From assembly GCF_022539505.1 (NCBI RefSeq), contig NC_061510.1, positions 34,373,047 through 34,437,046 of the forward strand: 64,000 bases of DNA. The letters run 5' to 3'. The stretch comes from Lolium rigidum (taxonomy: Eukaryota > Streptophyta > Magnoliopsida > Poales > Poaceae). Below, piece after piece: positions 33,654-45,339 of this stretch (position 1 is the first letter of the stretch; each line of letters starts with the position of its first letter). The notes beneath the pieces are model-generated. The model ran no database searches, was not told the DNA's origin, and worked only from the letters and a program-made list of their open reading frames with translations. Made by a program: the position numbers and the translations under genes.

Positions 33654-34730
33654 GTACCGCTTCGGAATTGCATACCAGATATACGGAGGAGCGGGGGAAA
33701 CGGCCGCACCAATCTAGAAGCAGTTGGACGGCGGATTGGACACCGGCACATACATGCGCCGGTAAAAACAAATTTTCGAAAGGAAACCTGAAGCAATATT
33801 TAGCTGTTTGCACTGAAGTGGACGTGTGTGTCTGTTGGATCTCCAGTCGGTTTTTGTTTTTGTTGGTATGGTTGCAGGTTCGTCTCTTCTAATTTATGGT
33901 TTCATTATTAAAGATGGATGCTGCTCTCGTGCGTTGGTCCTTTGAAACCTTAGCACAATAAGTTAACATCCGTCTAATGCAATAAGCTATATTACGACAA
34001 GCATTACCCGGCTTCAGTGAGAGAGAGGCAATGATGGCTAGAGACGAAAGCCCCTTCCTACCTCGATGTGAAGAAATCGGTAACTTCTAGATTATTTCAT
34101 CAGAAACTAAGACATGAAGAAATCAATTCATCCGCATCCAATGATGTACCTTTGCGTGTACATTGTAGAGATGGGTAAAAGCAAACATCGGTACTACACT
34201 TGGGAATGCTTGATCTAGAACCTATGGCCAATAAACATATTTTTGGCAGGGGCGAAGCTTCCAGTAGGGCATGGTAGAGTCCTACTTTGATTTTTGGTGA
34301 ACACACTTAGAAAGTTAAGTGATCATTCTTTGATCATTCTTTGAAAACAGCCGTATTAGAAAGTTATGCTTGTTTAAGTGAACACTATGCAAACTCGATT
34401 ACACATACTTGTAAAATTGGATACACTAGAAATATCTAGATATTTAAAAGGCACGTCATACTTTCTTCAACTGCATTATCGCCCTATTAAAATGATATTG
34501 GATTTACCTATCGCGACATCAATAATTGCAAGGAACTTCTCGGCAACAAAGATAATCAAGACAGAGTTACACATCAAACAAGGGATAATCAAACGTCTTG
34601 ATTGTTTGAATCACATTAGATTTTTGTAAAAAGAGGTAAAATTTTACCATTGAGTTTGCATAATTAGTTTTTTTGTTGGTTCTACTTATAATAAAATATG
34701 GTTTTATTTTTATTGTTAGGTTCTGATTGT
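33654..34730. other. AT-rich spacer, no gene seen
   Basis: Apart from a short GC-rich start, the sequence is AT-rich without coding features or recognisable terminal repeats. Confidence 0.4.
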
Positions 34731-35967
34731 GCGACCTCCCTACGCCTGTATTGCCGGCATGGGCTGTGGTGGCGCCCCCATGTGCCGAACGGTGTTGGGG
34801 GTGGGGGTTGCAACGAAATCGACGATGTGGCGGTTGAGGCAGCGTCAGCGGAAATGGATGTTTGTGGTGGTCGACGCGGCGATCCTGGCCATGTGGCGGC
34901 GGCAATCCGCTCACGGATCGCTTCAAGGAGTTTGCAGGCGGTGGAGGCAAGCCGTGGGTCTAGGGTCCCGTCTAGACCCGTCGTCTTCGTGGCTGCGTGG
35001 TGGTACTTGTGGCGGCACCGGATGGCGGTTGCTCGCTCCGAGGGCGAGGGCGGCGACCGTGCAGTCACCAGATTCCCTTTGCTGAAATCTGGGCTGTTGC
35101 GAATCTGGTAGTGGCTTTGTCCACACTGGCGATTTGCGATGGTGCTCTAGTCTGGCATCTCCTCTACGAGCTCGGCCTGAATAAAAGGCGGTGGTCCTAG
35201 GATTTATTCTCGCGCCAAGATGATGATCCACCGGATGCACGTCCCCATTGATTTCGCTGCAATGCCATGTTTCGGAAGGATCCGTCGGTGAACTCCACTG
35301 GACGATTCATGAGTGGAGATTGCTGGATCAGATTGGATTCGGTCATGCGCACCAGTATTTTTTCTGACTGATTGGTTTCAGAGGGAGCGCTTCGAAACTC
35401 AGATGGATATGAATATCATGGGGCATGTTTCTCGTCACATGGTGCTGGCGGAGAATGTCATGCCAGCCGAGAACTGGGAACTAGCAATGGTGCTTTGAGT
35501 CTTTGTGGCGATGAGGAATTGGCTTGGTGTTTTTGTGACTTGGAGGAGCGGCATGCAAGCAGGAGTGGCTGCACATGAGAAGTTCAAATTCTAATCTTTC
35601 AGAATGAAAATCCATGGTCTGGCCTTAATTGGTTGCGTTTGGCAATGGCCCTGTTGAAGGCATTGTTTCGAGAGCGAGGACTTTCTTCAGGGTAAAACCT
35701 AAGATCTATGATCGGGGAACGACAACGCTTGTGCACCGCTACATTCTTGGAGATGTCACTTTTGGAGAAGCTGGACTTCTGGTGTTGTCTTGGTGTTGTT
35801 GGTACTGTTTTTTAAAGAAATAGACCACTATAGCGGGACTTTCTTATTTTAATTCTTCTTTATTTTCTGGTTATGTACATTTGTAATGCCGGCAAGGCAA
35901 TGTGTTTTTACATAGGCTGAGTGTAATTGGTATCTCCATGATATTAATATATGCTCTTTGTCGAAAA
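34731..35967 (+). mobile_element. LINE-like noncoding retroelement
   Basis: The 3' end TTGGTATCTCCATGATATTAATATATGC followed by TTTGTCGAAAAAA resembles the tail of abundant wheat LINEs. The 5' half is GC-rich with repeated valine/glycine-like codons but no conserved reverse transcriptase. It may be a non-autonomous LINE derivative or a 5'-truncated copy. I found no target duplication, so the 5' boundary is approximate. Confidence 0.4.
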
Positions 35968-36439
35968 AAGGAGCCTGGCTACAAAATTCTTTCATGATTT
36001 CAAAAAGATGGAATTGAAAAGCAATTTGCAAGTGATGCAACATGTAGTAGGAAATAGGTTATATCCATCTTTCATGATTTCAAACAGGCAACAACATTAA
36101 ACTTTATAAGGCATCATTGTGTTGGAGCAAAGAATAATCTATATAATAAAAATTGAGACCTGACTATGCCAATAATAACAAAATATATCATTGTGATACA
36201 TTTCAAACACTACTTGATCATGTGCATGGTAATGACCTTGGATTTTATGAATTCTTCATTCATTTCAAAGCCATCATTGTATTTTTCACATCCAAGGCCC
36301 ATGACCTTCAGTCGAAGAGCACCAAGCCTTCCATAAGCATCGGCCAAGGGTTCTCCTTATCTAATAGGAACAAGGTTGCGTCCGTCTTTGCTGACTCATA
36401 GAGAGCCCTTTGGATCAGATCGGTTCCCTCTTGTAGTAT
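35968..36439. other. Unassigned; Helitron-like start and a short exon-like frame
   Basis: TCTATATAATAAAAATTGAG after an A at about 36133 resembles a Helitron 5' end, but no partner end can be assigned across the gap. At 36300-36420 a minus-strand frame reads LIQRALYESAKTDATLFLL, then DKENPWPMLMEGLVLFD and stop, perhaps a captured exon. I do not recognise it. Confidence 0.25.
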
Positions 36440-36858
36440 GATGGCGTGTAACTCACACGTTCGTTGGGAACCCCAAGAGGAAGGTATGATGCGCACAGTA
36501 GCAAGTTTTCCCTCAGAAAGAAACCAAGGTTTAATCGAACCAGTAGGAGCCAAGAAGCACGTTGAAGGTTGATGGTCGCGAAATGTGATGCTGGGAACCC
36601 CAAGAGGAAGGTATGATGCGCACAGAGCAAGTTTTCCTCGTAAAGAAACCAAGGTTTAATCGAACCAAGAGGGAGCCAAGAAGCACGCTGAAGGTTGATG
36701 GTCGCGAAATGTGATGCTAGGCGTGAACACTGGGATTCCTAGCGCCAACTAGGAACCTCGCACAACACGTTCAAAGTACTTTGCCCCAACGAAATGCTGC
36801 TGAGGTTGTCAATCCCACCTATTGTCAACAAAGATTAAACGTACGAGTGGAAGATGTT
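36440..36858 (-). mobile_element. LTR fragment with 127-bp duplication, ends in gap
   Basis: The phrase GAACCCCAAGAGGAAGGTAT and the following sequence match, from memory, the LTR end of an abundant Triticeae Gypsy family. A 127-bp unit is repeated (GGGAACCCCAAGAGG at 36466 and 36593). The fragment runs into the N gap, so boundaries and family are uncertain and the duplication may be an assembly fault. Confidence 0.45.
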
Positions 36859-36958
36859 NNNNNNNNNNNNNNNNNNNNNNNNNNNNNNNNNNNNNNNNNN
36901 NNNNNNNNNNNNNNNNNNNNNNNNNNNNNNNNNNNNNNNNNNNNNNNNNNNNNNNNNN
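36859..36958. other. Assembly gap (100 N)
   Basis: Exactly 100 N characters, which is usually a placeholder for unknown length. Any frame that crosses it is meaningless. Confidence 0.99.
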
Positions 36959-37071
36959 CGCTTTCTATTATACCTCGTCTTTAGCTTATATAGTTATTGC
37001 TGCGTGCATGTCTGGTCTTTGTATTATCATAGACTGACTTGTCAATGTTATTTTTCCTAGGGATTGATCAT

Positions 37072-38771
37072 TGATGTCTACGTTCCCCCTCCTTTCCTGT
37101 AGACAGTGTTGGGCCTCCAAGAGCAGAGGTTTGTAGAACAGCAGCAAGTTTCCCTTAAGTGGATACCCAAGGTTTATCGAACTCAGGGAGGAAGAGGTCA
37201 AAGATATCCCTCTCATGCAACCCCGCAACCACAAAGCAAGAAGTCTCTTGTGTCCCCAACACACCAAATAGGTGCACTAGTTCGGCGAAGAGATAGTGAA
37301 ATACAGAGTGGTATAAATAAGTATGAGCAGTAGCAACGGTGCCAGTAAAAGTGCTTGGCGTGTAGTTGATGGTGGTGGTATTGCACAGTAGTAACGCATA
37401 GAAACAAGTAAACAAGCGTAGTAACTCAGCAGTATTTAGGAACAAGGCCTAGGGATTACACTTTCACTAGTGGACACTCTCAACATTGATCACATAACAT
37501 GAATAGATAAATGCATACTCTACACTTTTGTTGGATGATGAACACATTGCGTAGGATTACACGAACCCTCAATGCCGGAGTTAACAAGCTCCACAATAAT
37601 GCTCATGTTTAAGTAACCTTTAGTGTAAGATAGATCAACGCTACTAAACCAAGTACTAGCATAGCATGCACACTCGTCACCTTCATGCATATGTAGGAGG
37701 AATAGATCACATCAATATTATCATAGCAATAGTTAACTCCATAATCTACAAGAGATCATGATCATAGCATAAACCAAGTACTAACACTGTGCACACACTG
37801 TCACCTTTACACACGTGCAGGAGGAATAGAACTACTTTAATAACACATTGCTAGAGTAGCACATAGATAAATTGTGATACAAACACATTGCAATCATAAA
37901 GAGATATAAATAAGCACCTCACTATGCCATTCAACAGTGAATAAGTATTCTGTGAAATCTAGCCTAAGAGACCCACACGGTGCACACACTGGTCACCTTT
38001 ACACACGTGGGACTAGGAGTCTCCGGAGATCACATAAGTAAAACTCACTTGACTAGCATAATGACATCTAGATTACAAGCATCATCATATGAATCTCAAT
38101 CATGTAAGGCAGCTCATGAGATTATTGTATTGAAGCACATAGGAGAGAGATGAACCACATAGCTACCGGCACAGCCCCGAGCCTCGATGGAGAACTACTC
38201 CCTCCTCATGGGAGCAAGAGCAGTGATGAAGATGGCGGTGGAGATGGCAGCGGTGTCGATGGAGAAGCCTTCCGGGGCACCTTCCCCGCTCCGGCAGGGT
38301 GCCGAACGAGACTCCCGTCCCCCGCATCTTGGCTTCGCGATGGCGGCGGCTCCGGCAGGTTTCGTGGGTTTCGTCAAATTGGTAGGGTTTTCGATCCAGT
38401 GGGCTTCTTATAGGCGAAGAGGCGGCGCAGAAGGTCGAAGGGGGCCCACACCCTAGGGGGCGCCCCCCTTGGCCGCGCCGGGTATGGTCCGGTGGCCCTC
38501 GCCCCCTTCTCCGGCGGTTCTCGTGTGTTCCGGATGCTTCCGGTAAAATAGGAACTCGGGCGTTGATTTCGTCCGATTCCGAGAATATTTCGTTACTAGG
38601 ATTTCGAAACCAAAAACAAGCATAAAACAGGAACCGGCACTTCGGCATCTTGTTAATAGGTTAGTTCCGTAAAATGCACGAATATGACATAAAGTGTGCA
38701 TATAACATGTAGATAACATCAATAATGTGGCATGGAACACAAGAAATTATCGATACGTTGGAGACGTATCG
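37072..38771 (-). repeat. 3' LTR of the Athila element, 1700 bp
   Basis: Matches the LTR at 42281-43995 throughout. On the minus strand its first bases read CGATACGTCTCC instead of TGATACGTCTCC. That change, and most other differences from the partner LTR, fall at CTG/CAG sites, densest at 38250-38680. Confidence 0.9.
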
Positions 38772-38790
38772 CGATCCCCAAGTTTAGTTC
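38772..38790 (-). promoter_or_regulatory. Polypurine tract of the Athila element
   Basis: Read on the minus strand, AACTAAACTTGGGGATCG lies directly before the 3' LTR, the expected place for the plus-strand primer. The GCTTGGGGATGCC-type motif also recurs inside the element near 40660 and 40720. Confidence 0.65.
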
Positions 38791-41420
38791 TGCTCGTCCC
38801 GAGCGAGTAAAACGATAACAAAGATAATTTCTGGAGTGACATGCCATCATAAACTTGATCATACTATTTGTAAAGCATATGTAGTGAATGCAGCGATCAA
38901 AACAATGTATATGACATGGGTAAACAAGTCGAATCATAAAGCAAAGACTTTTCATGAATAGCACTTCAAGACAAGCATCAATAAGTCTTGCATAAGAGTT
39001 AACTCATAAAGCAATAATTCAAAGTAAAGGTATTGAAGCAACACAAAAGAAGATTAAGTTTCAGCGGTTGCTTTCAACTTGTAACATGTATATCTCATGG
39101 ATATTGTCAACATAGAGTAATATAATAAGTGCAATAAGCAAGTATGTAGGAATCAATGCACAGTTCACACAAGTGTTTGCTTCTTGAGGTGGAGAGAAAT
39201 AGGTGAACCGACTCAACATTGAAAGTAAAAGAATGGTCCTCATAGAGGAAAAGCATCGATTGCTATATTTGTGCTAGAGCTTTGATTTTGAAAACATGAA
39301 ACAATTTTGTCAACTGGTAGTAATAAAGCATATGCATCATGTAAATTATATCTTATAAGTTGCAAGCCTCATGCATAGTGTACCAATAGTGCCCGCACCT
39401 TGTCCTAATTAGCTTGGACTACCTGGATTATCACCGCAATACATATGCTTTAACCAAGTTTCACAAAGGGGTACCTCTATGCCGCCTCGTACAAAGGTCT
39501 AAGGAGAAAGCTCGCATTTGGATTTCTCGCTTTTGATTATTCTCAACTTAGACATCCATACCGGGACAACATAGACAACAGTATAATGGACTCCTCTTTT
39601 AATGCTTTAAGCATTTGACAACAATTAATTCTTTTTCTCATTAGAGATTTGAGGATATTTGTCCAAAACTCGAAACTTCCACCATGAATCATGGCTTTAG
39701 TTAGCGGCCCAATGTTCTTCTCTCACAATATGCATGCTCAAACCATTCAACTCAAGTGTAGATCGCCCTTACTTCGTACAAGACGAACATGCATAGCAAC
39801 TCACATGAAATTCAACAATGAGTTGATGGCGTTCCCCGAGAAACATGGTTATCGCACAACAAGCAACTTAATAAGAGATAAAGTGCATAATTACATATTC
39901 AATACCACAATAGTTTTTAAGCTATTTGTCCCATGAGCTATATATTGCAAAGGTGAATGATGGAATTTTAAAGGTAGCACTCAAGCAATTTACTTTGGAA
40001 TGGCGGGAAAATACCATGTAGTAGGTAGGTATGGTGGACACAAATGGCATAGTGGTTGGCTCAAGTATTTGGATGCATGAGAAGTATTCCCTCTCGATAC
40101 AAGGTTTAGGCTAGCAAGGTTGTTTGAGGCAAACACAAGGATGAACCAGTACAGCAAAACTCACATAAAAGACATATTACAAGTATTATAGGACTATACA
40201 TCGTCTTCCTTGTTGTTCAAACACTCATTACTAGAAATTATCTAGACCTTAGGGAGACCAATTATGCAAACCAAATTTTAGCATGCTCTATGTATTTCTT
40301 CACTAATGGGTGCAAAGTATATGATGCAAGAGCTTAAACATGAGCACAACAATTGCCAAGTATCACATTACCCAAAACATTATAGCAATTACTACATGTA
40401 TCATTTTCCAATTCCAACCATATAACAATTTAACGAAGAGGAAACTTCGCCATGAATATTATGAGCTAAGAACACATGTGTTCATATGAACCAGAGGAGC
40501 GTGTCTCTCTCCCACACAAGCATGATGTAATCCAATTTATTCAAACAAAAACAAAAACAAAAGCACACAGACGCTCCAAGTAAAGCACATAAGATGTGAC
40601 CGAATAAAAATATAGTTTCAGGGAGGAACCCGATAATGTTGTCGATGAAGAAGGGGATGCCTTGGGCATCCCCAAGCTTAGACGCTTGAGTCTTCTTGAT
40701 ATATGCAGGGATGAACCACCGGGGCATCCCCAAGCTTAGACTTTTCACTCTTCTTGATCGTAGTATATCATCCTCCTCTCTTGACCCTTGAAAACTTCCT
40801 CCACACCAAACTCGAAACAAACTCATTAGAGGGTTAGTGGACAATAAAAATTAACATGTTCAGAGGTGACACAATCATTCTTAACACTTCTGGACATTGC
40901 ATCAAAGCTACTGGACAGGTAATGGATCAAAGAAATCCACCCAACACAGCAAAAGAGGCAATGCGAAATAAAAGGCAGAATCTGTCAAAACGTAACAGTC
41001 CGTAACGACGAATTTTAAAAGGCCACCAGACTTGCTCAAATGAAAATGCCCAAATTGAATGAAAGTTGCGTACATATCTGAGGATCACTCACGTAAATTG
41101 GCATAATTTTCTGAGTTACCTACAGAGAATTAGACCCAGATTCGTGACAGCAAAGAAATCTGTTTCTGCGTAGTAATCCAAATCTAGTACTTACTTTACT
41201 ATCAAAGACTTTACTTGGCACAACAAAACACAAAACTAAGATAAGGAGAGGTTGCTACAGTAGTAAACAACTTCCAAGACACAAATATAAAACAAAGTAC
41301 TGTAGCAAAATAACACATGGGTTATCTCCCAAGAAGTTCTTTCTTTATAGCCATTAAGATGGGCTCAGCAGCTTTAATGATGCACTCGCAAGAAGATAGT
41401 ATGTGAAGCAAAAGAGAGCA

Positions 41421-41954
41421 TCAAGAGGCAAATTCAAAAACATATTTAAGTCTAACATGCTTCCTATGCATAGGAATCTTGTAAATAAACAAGTTCATGA
41501 AGAGCAAAGTAACAAGCATAGGAAGATAAAACAAGTATAGCTTCAAAAATTTCAGCACATAGAGAGGTGTTTTAGTAACATGAAAATTTCTACAACCATA
41601 TTTTCCTCTCTCATAATAACTTTCAGTAGCATCATGAGCAAACTCAACAATATAACCATCACATAAAGCATTCTTATCATGAGTCTCATGCATAAAATTA
41701 TTACTCTCCACATAGGCATAATCAATTTTATTAGTTGTAGTGGGAGCAAATTCAACAAAGTAGCTATCATTATTATTCTCATCAAGTGTAGGAGGCATAG
41801 TATAATCACAACAAAATTTACTCTCCATAGTGGGTGGCACCAAAAGACCACTATCATTATAATCATCATAAATAGGAGGCAAAGTATCATCAAAGAAAAT
41901 TTTCTCCTCAATGCTTGGGGGACTAAAAATATCATGAAAACCAAGCTTCCCCAA
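41421..41954 (-). CDS. Accessory ORF of Athila element, acidic protein with membrane segment
   Basis: A 177-codon frame starts MGKLGFHDIFSPPSIEEK. The N-terminal two thirds is acidic and Asn/Asp/Tyr-rich (DDTLPPIYDDYNDSGLL, ENNNDSYFVEFAP). It is followed by KTPLYVLKFLKLYLFYLP and MLVTLLFMNLFIYK, a strongly hydrophobic stretch likely to span a membrane, then a basic tail (HRKHVRLK). The same protein, close to identical over most of its length, is encoded at 62666-63389 in the second Athila copy. It lies just downstream of the primer site, where gag would start. Upstream coding (LLILFPDLKHG-like) is present but broken. The C-terminus stops early (EFAS) through a frameshift relative to the other copy. 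I know of no function; it resembles neither gag nor env that I can recognise. Confidence 0.55.
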   Translation of the reverse strand: MGKLGFHDIFSPPSIEEKIFFDDTLPPIYDDYNDSGLLVPPTMESKFCCDYTMPPTLDENNNDSYFVEFAPTTTNKIDYAYVESNNFMHETHDKNALCDGYIVEFAHDATESYYERGKYGCRNFHVTKTPLYVLKFLKLYLFYLPMLVTLLFMNLFIYKIPMHRKHVRLKYVFEFAS

Positions 41955-42250
41955 GCTTAGAACTTTCTATATCATTATCAACAATGGTGTTCAAAGCGTT
42001 CATACTAATATTACTACCAAGCATGCAAATAAGATTTCATAGGTTTTTTAATTTTCGCATCAAACAATCCATGTTTTAAATCAGGAAATAGAATAAGAAG
42101 CTCACTCTTGTACATTATGCCAAACTAGTGTAAACAAGAAACAACAAGATGCAATTGCAGGATCTAAAGGAAATAGCTTTGAGCACACACACAACGGCGC
42201 CGTAAAAAATACTTTACCTCGAGACCGTAGTATGAGTGCCTTTTACCTTT

Positions 42251-42268
42251 CCTCCCGGCAACGGCGCT
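42251..42268 (-). promoter_or_regulatory. Primer-binding site (tRNA-Asp type)
   Basis: On the minus strand GCGCCGTTGCCGGGAGG lies 12 bp after the 5' LTR. It is close to TGGCGCCGTTGCCGGGGA, the complement of plant tRNA-Asp used by Athila-clade elements. It lacks one G compared with the second copy at 62518. Confidence 0.75.
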
Positions 42269-42280
42269 CGTAAAAGTGCT

Positions 42281-43995
42281 TGATGTCTACGTTCCCCTCC
42301 TTTCTCGTAGACAAGTGTTGGGCCTCCAAGAGCAGAGGTTTGTAGAACAGCAAGCAAGTTTCCCTTAAGTGGATACCCAAGGTTTATCGAACTCGTGGAG
42401 GAAGAGGTCAAAGATATCCCTCTCATGCAACCCCGCAACCACAAAGCAAGAAGTCTCTTGTGTCCCCAACACACCAAATAGGTGCACTAGTTCGGCGAAG
42501 AGATAGTGAAATACATGTGGTATAAATAAGTATGAGCAAGAGTAACGGTGCCGTAAAAGTGCTTGGCGTGTAGTTGATGGTGGTGGTATTGCGCAGCTAG
42601 TGAGTAACGCAAGAGAACAAGAAACAAGCAAGTAGTAACTCAGCAAGTATTTAGGAACAAGGCCTAGGGATTACACTTTCACTAGTGGACACTCTCAACA
42701 TTGATCACATAACAGAATAGATAAATGCATACTCTACACTTTTGTTGGATGATGAACACATTGCGTAGGATTACACGAACCCTCAATGCCGGAGTTAACA
42801 AGCTCCACAATAATGCTCATGTTTAAGTAACCTTTAGTGTAAGATAGATCAACGCTACTAAACCAAGTACTAGCATAGCATGCACACCGTCACCTTCATG
42901 CATATGTAGGAGGAATAGATCACATCAATATTATCATAGCAATAGTTAACTCCATAATCTACAAGAGATCATGATCATAGCATAAACCAAGTACTAACAC
43001 GTGCACACATCTGTCACCTTTGCACACGTGCGGGAGGAATAGAACTACTTTAATAACACATTGCTAGAGTAGCACATAGATAAATTGTGATACAAACACA
43101 TTGCAATCATAAAGAGATATAAATAAGCACCTCACTATACCATTCAACGAAGTGAATAAGTATTCGTGAAATCTAGCCTAAGAGACCCACACGGTGCACA
43201 CACTGTCACCTTTACACACGTGGGACTAGGAGTCTCCTGAGATCACATAAGTAAAACTCACTTGACTAGCATAATGACATCTAGATTACAAGCATCATCA
43301 TATGAATCTCAATCATGTAAGGCAGACTCATGAGATTATTGTATTGAAGCACATAGGAGAGAGATGAACCACATAGCTACCGGTACAGCCCCGAGCCTCG
43401 ATGGAGAACTACTCCCTCCTCATGGGAGCAAGCAGCGGTGATGAAGATGGCGGTGGAGATGGCAGCGGTGTCGATGGAGAAGCCTTCCGGGGGCACTTCC
43501 CCGCTCCGGAAGGGTGCCGGAACAGAGACTCCTGTCCCCCAGATCTTGGCTTCGCGATGGCGGCGGCTCTGGCAGGTTTCTGTGGGTTTCGTCAAATTGG
43601 TAGGGTTTTCTGATCCAGGGGCTTCTTATAGGCGAAGAGGCGGCGCAGGAAGGTCGAAGGGGGGCCCACACCCTAGGGGGGCGCCCCCCCCTTGGCCGCG
43701 CCGGGGTATGGTCTGGTGGCCCTGCCCCTCTTCTCTGGCGGTTCTCGTGTGTTCTGGATGCTTCCGGGTAAAATAGGAACCTGGGCGTTGATTTCGTCCG
43801 ATTCCGAGAATATTTCGTTACTAGGATTTCGAAACCAAAACAGCTGTAAAACAGAACCGGCACTTCCGGCATCTTGTTAATAGGTTAGTTCCAGAAAATG
43901 CACGAATATGACATAAAGTGTGCATATAACATGTAGATAACATCAATAATGTGGCATGGAACACAAGAAATTATCGATACGTTGGAGACGTATCA
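42281..43995 (-). repeat. 5' LTR of the Athila element, 1715 bp
   Basis: On the minus strand it begins TGATACGTCTCCAACGTATC and ends GTAGACATCA. Differences from the 3' LTR are again concentrated at CAG/CTG sites, here densest at 42290-42640 and 43020-43160. Confidence 0.9.
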
Positions 43996-44577
43996 ATCAT
44001 GCGAACCACTTATTAGAACATCCAACATTAACAGCGGGGACGCTAGGGAAGGTTGGAATCTGAGTTCTTGGTTGGTAATTTTGGCAGTTTACTTCCGTTA
44101 TTATCTATAACCTATATGCATTGTTCCTTATGCAAGAGATTAACACTTGGAACCTCGCCATAGCAATGCCATTCATGCTTTACTATGTTTCGCCATTTGA
44201 TATGCTTGTCTTGGAGAAGCTGCGAAGGTGATTTGAACCCGACATTTGGTCATTCTTAATGCCAGGCTTACTTTATGTGGAAAACCTTGGCATTACCCTA
44301 CTCTAAATCTCGAATGTCCGAAATTCGTATCTCATGCAAAGCAACATCTAGTTGGTTTTAATCCGATATCCGGTAAATATTGGCTTATTCATTTGGCTGA
44401 CTCAAGTTTTTTGTTATTTGAAACCAAATGACTTGGTCTTAAATGTGATATCTAAACACGGATTAAGGACAATGGAGCAGGAGGATTAGCATTTCACTTG
44501 ATGGTCGAACCTAAAATGACGGCATGTTGACCACGACTAGTGCACGCAAGAGAAGGACTGCGTAGCCGAGCCATATG

Positions 44578-45050
44578 TGCTTAGTACATGCATCTTATCT
44601 TATCTTGTGCTTATTTCGCTTACATGTCGTTATCCGATCTCTACATTGCGTAATACATGTTTGAATAGTTAATTGTTGTAACTATGTTTGCAATGTTACC
44701 GGTAATGCAGCTTTAATGAAGCAATCATCATTAGAAGATAGTCGCCAAAAAGGATCCGTAGCGACCCCTGTGCAACATTATGATGTAAGTTTGTGCTTAG
44801 TACAAGTTCCATACATTGTCTTATTTATGCAACTAGTTATTATCTTATATCTACATTGCATAATAAATGTTTGCATAGTTCATCGTTTAACTCTTTTTGC
44901 ATTATTATCGAATGCAGCTTTTGATGAAGCAATCTTCATTAGAAGTGAGGCCCACAAAAACTTCGATATTTCTTCCGATGCATCTTCTCATAGCCGTCAA
45001 CCTAGACCTTTGCTTTCATCAAACAAGTAAATATCTCAAGGCTCGTACTT
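44578..45050 (+). pseudogene. Tandemly duplicated exon-intron block in CACTA
   Basis: Two adjacent blocks share an intron-like stretch (GTGCTTAGTACA..., CATTGC(G/A)TAATA) and, after an AATGCAG acceptor, an exon beginning with the codons for (L)MKQSSLE (44716 and about 44921). The repeat distance is about 205 bp. The second copy has an extra base before ATG and continues VRPTKTSIFLP in that frame. It is presumably part of a CACTA-encoded gene. No catalytic motif was seen. Confidence 0.4.
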
Positions 45051-45339
45051 TATAAAAGACATGGTATTGTCGCTTTAAGATCCGTAGGCGATATGTTGAC
45101 AAAGAGTACACAAGATTCAATCAAAGCGATTGCCAAATGTCAACGTGTTATTGATGATGCTAATAGAAGTCCTCAATGATTCTATGTAATTTTTTTATTT
45201 GGGCACATGAATTGCCTTGTAATTTTCCTACTTTTTTATTTGTGTATGTAATTGTGTGTATCATTGATATCGATTTTAGGCTCATGAAATTTAATGCATG
45301 TTGACTAGTCAAACAAGTAGGGCACTACAATAGATTGGG

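Larger units (their letters stand above)
37072..43995 (-). mobile_element. Complete non-autonomous Athila-type Gypsy element
   Basis: The target duplication ATCAT lies at 37067-37071 and 43996-44000. Two LTRs in minus orientation enclose a 3.5-kb internal region. The tRNA-Asp-like primer site sits next to the 5' LTR (right side) and a purine-rich tract next to the 3' LTR (left side). No protease, RT, RNase H or integrase was seen; only a small accessory ORF remains, so it needs enzymes from elsewhere. It interrupts sequence that probably belongs to the CACTA element on its right. Confidence 0.9.

Noticed and set aside
36781..37060. Frames of 67-71 codons at the gap
   Set aside because: They run through 100 N characters and have no meaning.
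41552..41944. 130-codon Met/Leu/Ile-rich frame
   Set aside because: It is a shifted-frame shadow of the accessory ORF at 41421-41954.
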